From JAAURS01 sp044923475 (GTDB lineage Bacteria > Cyanobacteriota > Cyanobacteriia > Thermosynechococcales > Thermosynechococcaceae), in assembly GCF_044923475.1 (NCBI RefSeq), contig NZ_CP137338.1, positions 4,960,001-5,024,000 of the forward strand: 64,000 nucleotides of DNA, read 5' to 3'. The stretch's first letter is position 1. Each line of letters starts with the position of its first letter. Under the pieces are notes generated by a model. The model did no database searches, was not told the DNA's origin, and was given only the letters and a program-made list of their open reading frames with translations. Below are positions 16,597-25,224 of the stretch, in pieces. The position numbers and the translations under genes were made by a program.

Positions 16597-19089
16597 CTAT
16601 TTGACGCTACTATCTATTGGTAATCTAATCGTAAACGTAGTGCCTATGCCGATCTCACTCTCAAGATCGATATATCCACTATGCAATTCCACAGATCTTT
16701 TGATAATTGATAGGCCTAACCCAGTTCCAGAAATGCTTCCTACATTACTTGCCCTGTGGAATGACGTAAATACTTCATTTTTTTCTGTCAGAGGTATACC
16801 AATCCCTTCATCTTTTACACGGAAAATAATAAAACCATCATTGTTATTTAGCTCAAAGTAAATATTTTCCTTTCCTGGCGAATATTTGATTGCATTTGAC
16901 AGTAAATTATTTAGGATATGTCTTAATAATTTTTGGTCCGCATTGATAACTTTATGCTGACTATTATCTGCAAAAATTACTGTATGGTTCTGAGTTGTAA
17001 GCTGTATATCTTCAATAATCTCTTGACAAAAGCAATTCAAAAAGATTGGAGCTGGATTAAATTCTAGTTTACCCACTTCAGCCTTGTTAACGAGCAATAT
17101 ATCATTTAATAATTCAGTCATGTGTCGAACTGATGTTTGAATGCGCTGGAGATGGCTATTTTTTTTCTCCTCACTCCATTTTTGTGAGTAATGTTCGATT
17201 AACTGCGCTGAAGATAAGATGGTAGATAGAGGTGTGCGAAATTCGTGGGACGCAATTGATACAAATTGAGACTTCAGTTCATTCAATTCTTTCTCTCGTT
17301 CTAATGCATTTAGTATTTCTGCTTCAGCTCGTTTTCGTTCGGTAATATCTCGAATAATTGCAATCACTTCTTTCGTAGAGCTTACTGCAATTCGAGCTTC
17401 ATAATCTAGCAATTGGTCATTTAAATCTAGTTGGTATTCAATCATTTGAGCCTCATTAGTACTCAAAGCTTGGCGTATACAGTCCATTAACAAACCAGCA
17501 ACATTCTGCGGTAGAACGTTAGAGAGGTTTTGTCCTATAAAGTCTTTTATTGGCAATGGTAATGGGCAGGTTTTTGGATCGTGGAAATTTACAATCGTCC
17601 CAACGCTGTTGATTCGAAACATCCAATCTGGCATAGCTGTTAATAACGCGCGATTTGTCGCGTGGCTTGAGCGTAGTGCATCTTCTGCCTGTCTACGACG
17701 CATTAATGAACCGATATGGATGGCAGCGGTTAAGATAAGTTGGATCATTCTCACGTCTTCTTGGAAATCTTCATAGCCAAAAAAGACGAGTACTGCCACA
17801 ACCTGATCTTTGTCGATTAAAGGAATACTTAATCCTGTTTTTAAGCATTCCGGGCTTTCGAGCGTCAACAGATCCGCTTTCTCGTGCATGTCTCTGATTA
17901 ATTCGGGCTGCTTGGAAACCCAAGTTCGCCCTGGAAGCCCCTCATTTCGTACAAAATTATAGTTTTTTCGGTAAAGCTGTAATTGATTGAGAAGTAGATC
18001 GTTTCGATGCCAAAATGAACCATACTGAAGATAACTTCCGTCATGGTTGGGAACCCATGCTTCTGCATAGCTTAAATCAGTAACTTCACAGATCATTTGG
18101 AGAGCAATTTTCAACGCTGATTGAAAATTTGAAGATTCACTGATGGCTTGCATCATTTTTCGAATGAATTGAATTTCTTCCTCAACCTTTTGACGCTCTG
18201 CAATTTCAGCTTGTAGATTCTCGTTCGCGGTCTTCAGTTCAGAAGTTCTTTCGTCTACCCTTTGTTCGAGATTATCATAGGCTTTTTTCAGCGCTTCTTC
18301 AGCAAGTTTACGCTCAGTGACTTCAATGATATAACTACGGATTAGCTCACTTTCTGCAAAGTAGTGGACGGACTGTTCGTAAATCTTAGAGCCAACGCTA
18401 ACCTGACGGACATAAAATTTTTTGGTATGATTCCGTATATTTTCAATAATCCCCTGGATTAGAGGATGATTGATGCCCTCGTCTCGAATACCTGGAAATT
18501 CATTAACAGTTGCGGGATTCAGGTAGCTTAGTTTTCCAGAAAGATCGAATTCTAGGATGGGGTATGAAAATAGTTCGGGATAGGACGCTAACCTCATTAA
18601 GGAAGCTTCATTAGCATCTCTGATATTTTGGCTTAATAAACCCGATGTGGCAAGCGTTTGAAATGGATTTTGCATTGTCTGCAAAAATCCTGAAAGTTCA
18701 TTGCTTTCACAAGAAATCAAAAAGTCAATATCAGCTCGGTTACCTGAAACGTAATATCTTGCTCTTACTTTATTCCCAAAAATAACTTCATCGCCATAGG
18801 AGAGATCGTAAGAAAAGCATTTTTTTCCATTGACGATGAGACCGTTACGGCTGCGAGTTCCCTGTAAGTTCCCATCAATGATTCGAAACAGATACCCATC
18901 AACATCAGGGCTTGTAGTACGCAACAAAAGGGCATGTTGCATTGAAACCAGAGGATTATAAAGGACAATCGTATTACTAGGGTCTCTTCCGATAGAGCAA
19001 GTTGCTTCTTTCAACACGATCATTCGTTTGCCGCGATCGTCTTCAACGACCAACAAATGTTGAATGCTATTAGGACCATTGCTAAACAT
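16597..19089 (-). CDS. FHA-PAS-GAF-PAS histidine kinase
   Basis: An 830-residue sensor kinase without clear membrane segments. Order: FHA domain (SIGRDPSNTIVL near 32, SMQHALL, then RNGLIVNG), a PAS-like segment ending in YIIEVTERKLAEEAL, a long coiled coil (EQRVDERTSELKTANENL), a GAF-like domain (about 320-480, with the block EGLPGRTWVSKQPE), a second PAS with IAIIRDITERKRAEAE, and HisKA plus HATPase. The phospho-acceptor is H615 in SHEFRTPLS; the N box NNLLSNAIKYSP, DEGIGIP and GTGLGLSI are intact. An FHA at the start of a histidine kinase suggests it reads Ser/Thr phosphorylation and links eukaryotic-type kinases to a two-component path. It forms an operon with the following regulator. Confidence 0.9.
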   Translation of the reverse strand: MFSNGPNSIQHLLVVEDDRGKRMIVLKEATCSIGRDPSNTIVLYNPLVSMQHALLLRTTSPDVDGYLFRIIDGNLQGTRSRNGLIVNGKKCFSYDLSYGDEVIFGNKVRARYYVSGNRADIDFLISCESNELSGFLQTMQNPFQTLATSGLLSQNIRDANEASLMRLASYPELFSYPILEFDLSGKLSYLNPATVNEFPGIRDEGINHPLIQGIIENIRNHTKKFYVRQVSVGSKIYEQSVHYFAESELIRSYIIEVTERKLAEEALKKAYDNLEQRVDERTSELKTANENLQAEIAERQKVEEEIQFIRKMMQAISESSNFQSALKIALQMICEVTDLSYAEAWVPNHDGSYLQYGSFWHRNDLLLNQLQLYRKNYNFVRNEGLPGRTWVSKQPELIRDMHEKADLLTLESPECLKTGLSIPLIDKDQVVAVLVFFGYEDFQEDVRMIQLILTAAIHIGSLMRRRQAEDALRSSHATNRALLTAMPDWMFRINSVGTIVNFHDPKTCPLPLPIKDFIGQNLSNVLPQNVAGLLMDCIRQALSTNEAQMIEYQLDLNDQLLDYEARIAVSSTKEVIAIIRDITERKRAEAEILNALEREKELNELKSQFVSIASHEFRTPLSTILSSAQLIEHYSQKWSEEKKNSHLQRIQTSVRHMTELLNDILLVNKAEVGKLEFNPAPIFLNCFCQEIIEDIQLTTQNHTVIFADNSQHKVINADQKLLRHILNNLLSNAIKYSPGKENIYFELNNNDGFIIFRVKDEGIGIPLTEKNEVFTSFHRASNVGSISGTGLGLSIIKRSVELHSGYIDLESEIGIGTTFTIRLPIDSSVK

Positions 19090-19644
19090 GTTTTAATAAT
19101 TATCTCGAATTAGAATTTATTTTTGGCGCAAAATTTTTGATTTAACATAAAAAATTCTAATCTAAAGATTAAATATTGAATAATATATAAAACGATTCAA
19201 AGTGCTGTCAATTACAGTTCGGCAGATTCTAATTTCTGCGGCTAGATTTTCTAAATAATCTAAGCTAAATTGAGTGTTCTCTATATAATTGAGAACCGCT
19301 GTATATCTTTTCTTATTCGTTCTCATAACAAATTTTTACACTAATGTTTAATCTTAAACAGTGAATGTCAAATAGTTTTGTTTAAGCACAATTTTTATGG
19401 ATACGACTTGATTAGAACTTATGCGTAGCCTAGTGTAGTAGTAGTCGGGCTAGCAACCTGAACGCTATTTCAAGGAACCTGATTCAGAGTGTTTTGCATA
19501 AGTCCTATTGATTTAAGGATTCCCATCCTTTAAGAGGTTCGATCATCCTACGGACTGGAAGCCGCTTTGGCCACCTTTTTCTTCTGATTGAACCTAAATC
19601 AAATTTCTGCTCGTTGGCAAAATCTGCCAGGACTTATTCAGAAG
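19090..19644. other. gap of about 550 bp, AT-rich, with a possible element relic
   Basis: No supported gene. The part next to the kinase is very AT-rich and should hold its promoter. At 19417-19424 ACTTATGC and at 19496-19503 GCATAAGT form a perfect 8-bp inverted repeat 87 bp end to end, and the outward flank GCATAAGTCC resembles ends common on cyanobacterial insertion elements. It may be a short IS-derived remnant. Confidence 0.35.
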
Positions 19645-19681
19645 AAACCCCCAGCCTGCTTGGCAAGCAGGCTGGGGGTTT
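19645..19681 (-). terminator. strong terminator after the solute-binding protein gene
   Basis: AAACCCCCAGCCTGCTT, loop GGC, AAGCAGGCTGGGGGTTT: a perfect 17-bp stem. It lies 58 bp beyond the stop of the minus-strand gene at 19740, and on that strand is followed by a T-rich stretch. Confidence 0.85.
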
Positions 19682-19739
19682 AAGGAGGCACGTTAGACCA
19701 ATTCTATTCAGGCGATCGAACGTTAGGGAAAGTTATCCT

Positions 19740-21029
19740 TTATTTGGATGGTAATACCTTGCCGATGGTCTTCGTTTTGCCATCCGCCTGCACTTGCCAT
19801 ACATCGTAAACCCCTACCACATCGCCATTGGCATCAATGTCTACGTTACCGCTGGCCCCCTGATAATTGATCTTTTTGCCCGCCTTGAGCAGTTCCAGCC
19901 CCTTACACACATCTGTCACCTCTTCGCCAGGACCGGCGGATACCTCGCGAATGTTAGCGGCGATCGCCTCTCCCGTATTGGCCTTAGCCGCTTGAGCCGA
20001 AAGCGCTAGCAGCGCCGCCGCATCCCAAGCTTGAGGCACGTAGGCGGGGGGCGGACTGTTTTTCTTAGACTTCCAGAGCTTGTCTAGGGCCGCTAGGGCC
20101 TTGCCGTCCGCACCGGGGACCGTCCCGATCGCCCCTTCCACGATGAACTTACCGTCCCTCGTCTTACCCACCTGCTGGGCAAAATCATCCGACTTCACCC
20201 CATCCGTGAGCAATAGCTGCACGCCCGAGGTCAAGCCCGCTTCATAGGCCGCCTTGAGCAACAAGCTTCCGGTTTCTGCGTACAACACCGCCGCCACCCC
20301 ATCGGGCTTGCCCTTAAAGGCAGCTTCCGCCTCCGTATTCAGCGTCGTAGCCTTAGGGTCGTAGCGGGTTGGATTTTTCTCATTGGCGACGGTGCCGCCC
20401 AGCGCTTTAAAGGCCGTCACGAATTCTTTCTCAAAACTAACCCCGTAATCGTTGTTGATGACGACCGTCGAAACGCGCTTTAGCCCCTTATCCTTCGCGA
20501 GCTGAGCCAACGCGCGCGCTTGATAGGTGTCGGGGGGAGCTGTGCGCGCCCAGAACCCCTTGAAGTCGCCTTTCTTTGCCCGTTCCGTAAACACCGGGCT
20601 CGTGCTCCCAGGAGAGACCAACATCACTTTATTGCGGGCGGCCACGTCCACCGCCGACTGCGACACGCTGCTGGCAAAGGAACCCACCACCCCAGCAACT
20701 TTATCCACTTCCGCTAACTTGGTCATGGCGGCATTGCCTTTGACGGGGTCGGTTTCGTCATCGGCGGGCACCAGATCGATGGGTTTGCCGTTAACGCCAC
20801 CACACTGGTTCACGGTTTCGACCAGCAATGGGACAGTAGCGATCATGGGCTGTCCGACGGGTGCTAAATCCCCCGTTGAGGGGAGCAGCGATCCTAGCTT
20901 GAGCCCGCCCTCGGCGGAAGGACCCGTTGCGGCGGTCCCGCAGCCTGCCATCAAGGCTGCCATGGAAAGCGCGATCGCCGCCCGGCGGTTGGGGGAAAAT
21001 TGCAAAGCCTTTTGCATCAGATGTTTCAT
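19740..21029 (-). CDS. ABC-transporter solute-binding lipoprotein (Peripla_BP_6, NatB-like)
   Basis: A lipoprotein leader (basic start, hydrophobic core, lipobox LMAGC with Cys at residue 30) is followed by a type I periplasmic binding fold of the branched-chain amino acid/urea class: LKLGSLLPSTGDLAPVGQPM, GVVGSFASSVSQSAVDVA, LVSPGSTSP, VINNDYGVSFEKEF. In cyanobacteria such proteins serve the N-II/NatB-type neutral and acidic amino acid system. No permease or ATPase gene is adjacent, so it is an orphan component that must pair with a transporter elsewhere. GAGGAG lies 11 bases upstream of the ATG. The ligand is not deducible. Confidence 0.85.
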   Translation of the reverse strand: MKHLMQKALQFSPNRRAAIALSMAALMAGCGTAATGPSAEGGLKLGSLLPSTGDLAPVGQPMIATVPLLVETVNQCGGVNGKPIDLVPADDETDPVKGNAAMTKLAEVDKVAGVVGSFASSVSQSAVDVAARNKVMLVSPGSTSPVFTERAKKGDFKGFWARTAPPDTYQARALAQLAKDKGLKRVSTVVINNDYGVSFEKEFVTAFKALGGTVANEKNPTRYDPKATTLNTEAEAAFKGKPDGVAAVLYAETGSLLLKAAYEAGLTSGVQLLLTDGVKSDDFAQQVGKTRDGKFIVEGAIGTVPGADGKALAALDKLWKSKKNSPPPAYVPQAWDAAALLALSAQAAKANTGEAIAANIREVSAGPGEEVTDVCKGLELLKAGKKINYQGASGNVDIDANGDVVGVYDVWQVQADGKTKTIGKVLPSK

Positions 21030-21338
21030 TAGATCGAACTCCTCACCTAAAATTTGAGCCAGTCAACGCGAGTCGTGCGGCAGCGCCCAAAACCCAGCAA
21101 TGTACTCATTGGAATGCATTCTATTACTTTTGGGGTCAAAACATGGCCCTTGAGTTGAAAGACAATCTGTAGCGGCGTTGCCTTTTCAAGAAACAACCTG
21201 CAACCAAACCACAAAGGGAACGATCGCAGGCGTGCTTTGGCTATCTTGAGTAACGAATGTAAGGATTCGCACGGAATGCGAAACCCTTAGCCTCTGCATT
21301 CTGCGCGCAAAACGTCAGTTTTGTCGATTCAGAAAAGT
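21030..21338. other. intergenic region between cobM and the binding-protein gene
   Basis: About 310 bp. It should contain the promoter of the binding-protein gene, transcribed leftward. A short hairpin TTCGCA-CGGA-A-TGCGAA at about 21267-21283 is the only structure I noticed. No gene is supported. Confidence 0.4.
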
Positions 21339-22175
21339 TCAGGTCTTTTGCTCGAAAAGTCGGTTTTTTGCACTCATTTCTGCTTCAACCGCGACTGAAG
21401 CAGGCCGAAATAGATGGGCGCGATCGGGATGGTACAGGCGCGATCGCGCCCCCTTCGTTAAGGCTGGATTCAGCGCGGGACTGACCAAATAGAGGGTGGT
21501 GCGCTCTAGCCGCTGCGATCGCGTCACTGCGGCCATGCGATCCAACGATACGACCCAAAGCTGCTCGTCGGGCCAACCGAGCCGAAAACAGATGGCGACG
21601 CAGGTGTCGGGAGGGTAGTGGGCCAACAGCTTGGCCTGGGCTGCTTCAACGTGGTGGGCGCTCAGATAAAGACACAGGCTGGCTTGATGGGCTGCCAAAC
21701 TAGCCAAATCTTCCGTCGCGGGGACGGAAGTGCGTCCGCTGATACGCGTCAAAATAATCGTCTGCACCAGTTCCGGCACCGTTAGCTCCACCTGAAGTCG
21801 AGCGGCAGCCGCCTGAAACGCGCCGATTCCCGGAATGACCTCAAAGGGGATCTCTGCGGCGGAAAGAGCCTGGATTTGCTCGTGGACGGCACTATACAAG
21901 CTGGGATCTCCAGACTGAAGTCGCACGACAGATTGACGGCGCGATCGCACCCGGTCGATCAGGATGGGCAGAATTTCTTCGAGGGTTTTACTGGCAGTTT
22001 GAATGACCTCGGCTCCTGGCTTGACAGCATCTAAAAGCTGCTGCGGAATTAAGGAATCGGCATATAGGACCACGTCTGCCTGGGACAACATGCGATGGGC
22101 TTTCAACGTTAAAAGCTCGGGGTCGCCAGGTCCGGCCCCCACAATGTAAACACCCGGATGGAGAGGTTCGCTCAT
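21339..22175 (-). CDS. cobM: precorrin-4 C11-methyltransferase
   Basis: A SAM-dependent tetrapyrrole methylase of cobalamin synthesis. Signatures: VYIVGAGPGDPELLTLKA at the N-terminus, VVLYADSLI (the YADSL form separates CobM/CbiF from other methylases of the superfamily), RLQSGDPSLYSAVHEQ, and FEVIPGIGAFQAAAA. The SAM-binding fold ends near FRLGWPDEQ; a poorly conserved tail of 30 residues follows. Other cobalamin genes are not in the window. It follows lgt by 14 bp on the same strand, probably co-transcribed. Confidence 0.9.
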   Translation of the reverse strand: MSEPLHPGVYIVGAGPGDPELLTLKAHRMLSQADVVLYADSLIPQQLLDAVKPGAEVIQTASKTLEEILPILIDRVRSRRQSVVRLQSGDPSLYSAVHEQIQALSAAEIPFEVIPGIGAFQAAAARLQVELTVPELVQTIILTRISGRTSVPATEDLASLAAHQASLCLYLSAHHVEAAQAKLLAHYPPDTCVAICFRLGWPDEQLWVVSLDRMAAVTRSQRLERTTLYLVSPALNPALTKGARSRLYHPDRAHLFRPASVAVEAEMSAKNRLFEQKT

Positions 22176-22189
22176 GTTACGCGCTCGTT

Positions 22190-23044
22190 TTAACTGCCGA
22201 GAGAGGTTTGTTTGGGGACGTTGTCGGGGAGCGAGCGTCGGAGTAGGTACAGCCAGATCAACCCCGCACTGCCAAAGATGACCCCCACAAGGCTGACCAT
22301 CTGCGCCATCCTGAGCGGTCCAAACATCAAACTGTCCGTGCGGAGTCCTTCAATCCAGAAACGCCCGCAGCTATAGGCGATCGCGTACACCAGAAATAAA
22401 GTCCCCCGTTTCGCTTGCGGAAATCGGATGAATAGCGCCATCAGGAGACCAAATACCATCAAATTCCACAAAGACTCGTACAAAAACGTGGGGTGATAGT
22501 AAGCGACTGACTCGAATCCAGGGAGTCGGCGGTCTGGCGGAATGAAGAGCTTCCAGGGTAAATCCGTCGGGCTGCCAAAGGCCTCGGAATTAAAGAAATT
22601 ACCCCAGCGACCAATGGCCTGTCCCAAAATTAAGGAAGGAGCTACCACGTCGGCCAGCCGCCAAAACGAGCAGTGTTTGACGCGACTAAAGAGCGCGGCA
22701 GCGAGCATTCCGCCTAAAATTGCGCCATGAATGGCAATGCCACCCCGCCAAATCGCTAAAATTTGGCCGGGATGCTGGCTGTAGTAGTTCCACTGAAACA
22801 GCACGTAGTAAAGCCTTGCACCTGGGATAGCCCCCACGATCAACCAGACCAACAAGTCGCCCACTAAGTCCGGGCTGAGCTGGCGGGCCTTGGCCAGCCG
22901 TTGCGATAGGGCGAGTCCGATCAATACCGCACTGGCAATCAGCAACCCATACCAGCGGAGGTTGAGGGGCCCCACGGAAACCCCCGAGCCAGGGGAGGTA
23001 AATTCAAAGGCTGTCGTTAAAGTAGAGACAGAATGTTGCAGCAT
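22190..23044 (-). CDS. lgt: prolipoprotein diacylglyceryl transferase
   Basis: An integral membrane enzyme with about seven helices that transfers diacylglycerol from phosphatidylglycerol to the lipobox cysteine of prolipoproteins. The Lgt signature GRWGNFFNSEAFG is present with its essential Arg and Asn, along with YYHPTFLYES and the H-x-G block GIAIHGAILGG. Length 284 is normal. Clients in this window include the binding protein and the phytase-like protein, both with lipoboxes. Upstream, 67 bp separate it from the divergent phytase-like gene. Confidence 0.93.
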   Translation of the reverse strand: MLQHSVSTLTTAFEFTSPGSGVSVGPLNLRWYGLLIASAVLIGLALSQRLAKARQLSPDLVGDLLVWLIVGAIPGARLYYVLFQWNYYSQHPGQILAIWRGGIAIHGAILGGMLAAALFSRVKHCSFWRLADVVAPSLILGQAIGRWGNFFNSEAFGSPTDLPWKLFIPPDRRLPGFESVAYYHPTFLYESLWNLMVFGLLMALFIRFPQAKRGTLFLVYAIAYSCGRFWIEGLRTDSLMFGPLRMAQMVSLVGVIFGSAGLIWLYLLRRSLPDNVPKQTSLGS

Positions 23045-23111
23045 TCACAGTTAAAAGGAGTTCATCCACGCTTGTTAGTATCCCACTCACTCATCATAAG
23101 GGGCAATTTGA

Positions 23112-24293
23112 ATGGCTTTGGGTTTTAAGACTGTTTCCGCAAGCCAGGGTTTCCTGCGGGACTGGAGTAGAGCGTGTCTGTCCTTGTCTCTAAGTTTGGT
23201 ACTGCTGCTGACGGGCTGCAGTCTTCCACAAGTTAGCGCTGAGTCGCGTTTGTTTCTCAACCTATCCGCATCCTTAATCGCAGACCATCCCCTTGCTCAA
23301 CCCAACTTCAACGGCACGACGGCGGGCGGTTTTTCTGCCATCGCCTACAGCGCTCAGAAAAATCGAATTTATACCTTAGCCAACGATGCAACGAACCCTC
23401 GTTTGTATACCCTGAACTTCAGGCCAATCAATGCTCCGTCGAGCCCGACCGACCTCGCGATCGAAGCGATCGCAGATCTCAAAGATCCGACCGAGGCTGA
23501 CTCGCCCCCCAGCACCGCCCCTTCAACCAAAGAAGGTTTGGTACTGACGCGACGCGGCACGGCGTTTGTTGCCAGCGAGGGAAATCCTAGCCTCAACATT
23601 CCGCCGCGTCTGAGCGAGTTTCAGATTACCGATGGAACCTGGCAGCAAGATCTACCGCTGCCGAAACAATACTGGCCGCTGCAGCCCGATGGAACCTCGG
23701 GCTTGGGTCTCGCTTCCGGTCGAGGGTTGAAGTCTTTAGCCATTAACGAAGAGGGCGATCGCCTGTTTGCCGCCACTGCAGCTCCTCTCCAGCAGGACGC
23801 ATCCCAACCCTACAGTCGATTTTTGCATTACTGGATTGGGGAACCCGAACCCATCCTCATTTCCGAACACCTCTATCCCCTGGATTCAGCCCCTACGGGT
23901 CCCTCTGAGGGTTTAATCGACCTCGTTTCCATTGACGGTGCCGGCCACTTTTTAAGTTTAGAGCGCAGCCATAGCAAAACCGCAGGCGACCGTACCGTCC
24001 TGTATCAACTGGCCACAGGCGTTGCCACCGATACATCGGGAATTCGGACGCTACCGCCCGATCTGAAGGGCATTGTGCCCATCCTCAAAAAGCCACTGCT
24101 CGATTTAGCAGAACTCGACATCCCGCTTCAAAATTTAGAAGGTCTGACCCTCGGCCCGCGCCTCCCCGATGGAAGCCGCAGCCTGCTGCTCGTTGGCAAT
24201 AACAGCACTCATCCAGAGGTTCCAACCCAAGTGCTGACACTGAAGCTAGAGCGGCGATCGTCCCAGGTCGAATCTCGAAGCCCATCCAGCTAG
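23112..24293 (+). CDS. phytase-like esterase-domain lipoprotein
   Basis: The signal peptide ends in the lipobox LLLTGC (Cys about residue 36), so the protein is anchored after Lgt modification. The body is a beta-propeller-like domain of the family called esterase-like activity of phytase: GGFSAIAYSAQKNRIYTLAND, then EGLVLTRRGTAFVASEGNP, GRGLKSLAINEEGDRLF, FLSLERSHSK, NLEGLTLGPRLPDGSRSLLLV. The repeating G-L/F-S-x-I and D/E-G-L blocks and final EGLTLGP are characteristic. Substrate unknown; phosphate-ester hydrolysis outside the cytoplasm is the family assumption, not demonstrated here. Confidence 0.82.
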   Translation: MALGFKTVSASQGFLRDWSRACLSLSLSLVLLLTGCSLPQVSAESRLFLNLSASLIADHPLAQPNFNGTTAGGFSAIAYSAQKNRIYTLANDATNPRLYTLNFRPINAPSSPTDLAIEAIADLKDPTEADSPPSTAPSTKEGLVLTRRGTAFVASEGNPSLNIPPRLSEFQITDGTWQQDLPLPKQYWPLQPDGTSGLGLASGRGLKSLAINEEGDRLFAATAAPLQQDASQPYSRFLHYWIGEPEPILISEHLYPLDSAPTGPSEGLIDLVSIDGAGHFLSLERSHSKTAGDRTVLYQLATGVATDTSGIRTLPPDLKGIVPILKKPLLDLAELDIPLQNLEGLTLGPRLPDGSRSLLLVGNNSTHPEVPTQVLTLKLERRSSQVESRSPSS

Positions 24294-24367
24294 CGCTTCC
24301 CGAACCGCTGGAGATTTCCCGTTCCCAGCGTCGCAGATTTTGGCGGGTGCCAGCAGATCTTGAATCT

Positions 24368-24991
24368 TTAATTCGTAAAAGTCGGGTGGAAGTCTGGCAG
24401 CGTTCCGGTTCGACCGATCGGCCAGAATCGAAATGAGGCGCGACCCACGACCTCTTCTTTCTTGACGAGTCCCCAGCAGCGCCCGTCGTAGCTATTGCTG
24501 CGATTGTCGCCCAAAACCAACACGCTCTCTTTGGGGATGATGACGGGCTTCGCCAAAAAGGGCAGCGGCGGTTCCCGATCGCTGTTTCCCGGTACGTTGC
24601 CACAGGCTTCGATCAAGGTGGAATCCCCGTTGGCTACGTAGGACTCCGACAGGCGGCGACCGTTGACGTAAACGCTACCGTCTTTAATTTCGACGCGATC
24701 GCCGGGGATGCCGATCACCCGCTTAATAAACGCATCGTGAAATCCTTGCGACTTGAGGGCCTGAGTGGGATTAAACACCACCACATCGCCCCGCTCCGGG
24801 TCGCGAAAATAATAGCTGATCTTTTCAACAATGAGGCGATCGTTAATTTGCAGCGTTGGCTCCATCGAACCTGAGGGAATCCAGCGAGCCTCAGCAACAT
24901 AGGTACGAATGCCAAATGCCAGCAGTAGACTTAACCCAACGGTCTTGGCCGCCTCTAGCCACCAAGACTCTTCCTGAGATGATTTCGCCAT
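24368..24991 (-). CDS. lepB: signal peptidase I
   Basis: A type I leader peptidase, cutting signal peptides at the outer face of the cytoplasmic or thylakoid membrane. One N-terminal membrane helix (AAKTVGLSLLLAFGIRTYV) precedes the catalytic Ser42 in PSGSMEPTL and Lys90 in FIKRVIGIPGD. Box C-E motifs RGDVVVF and LGDNRSNSYDGR are intact. It has 207 residues, a normal cyanobacterial size. It converges on the phytase-like gene with 74 bp between stops. Confidence 0.94.
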   Translation of the reverse strand: MAKSSQEESWWLEAAKTVGLSLLLAFGIRTYVAEARWIPSGSMEPTLQINDRLIVEKISYYFRDPERGDVVVFNPTQALKSQGFHDAFIKRVIGIPGDRVEIKDGSVYVNGRRLSESYVANGDSTLIEACGNVPGNSDREPPLPFLAKPVIIPKESVLVLGDNRSNSYDGRCWGLVKKEEVVGRASFRFWPIGRTGTLPDFHPTFTN

Positions 24992-25224
24992 AGATTCGTT
25001 CGATTGACCTTTTGTTACTACAAATAGAATTCCCGATTCAGACTACTTTAAAGATACCGCGATCGCCCGGTCTCTTGGGTCAAAGACTGGCGACAAGCGA
25101 TCGTATTTAAACTGTACTGACGGGGACTCGCGTCCCTCAGTTCCGATGGCGCGGTTTGCCATTAGCGCTGTCCATGCAAGATTCTGCAAAAATAAAAAAG
25201 AAGACGCTTAGGAACTATATCCCC

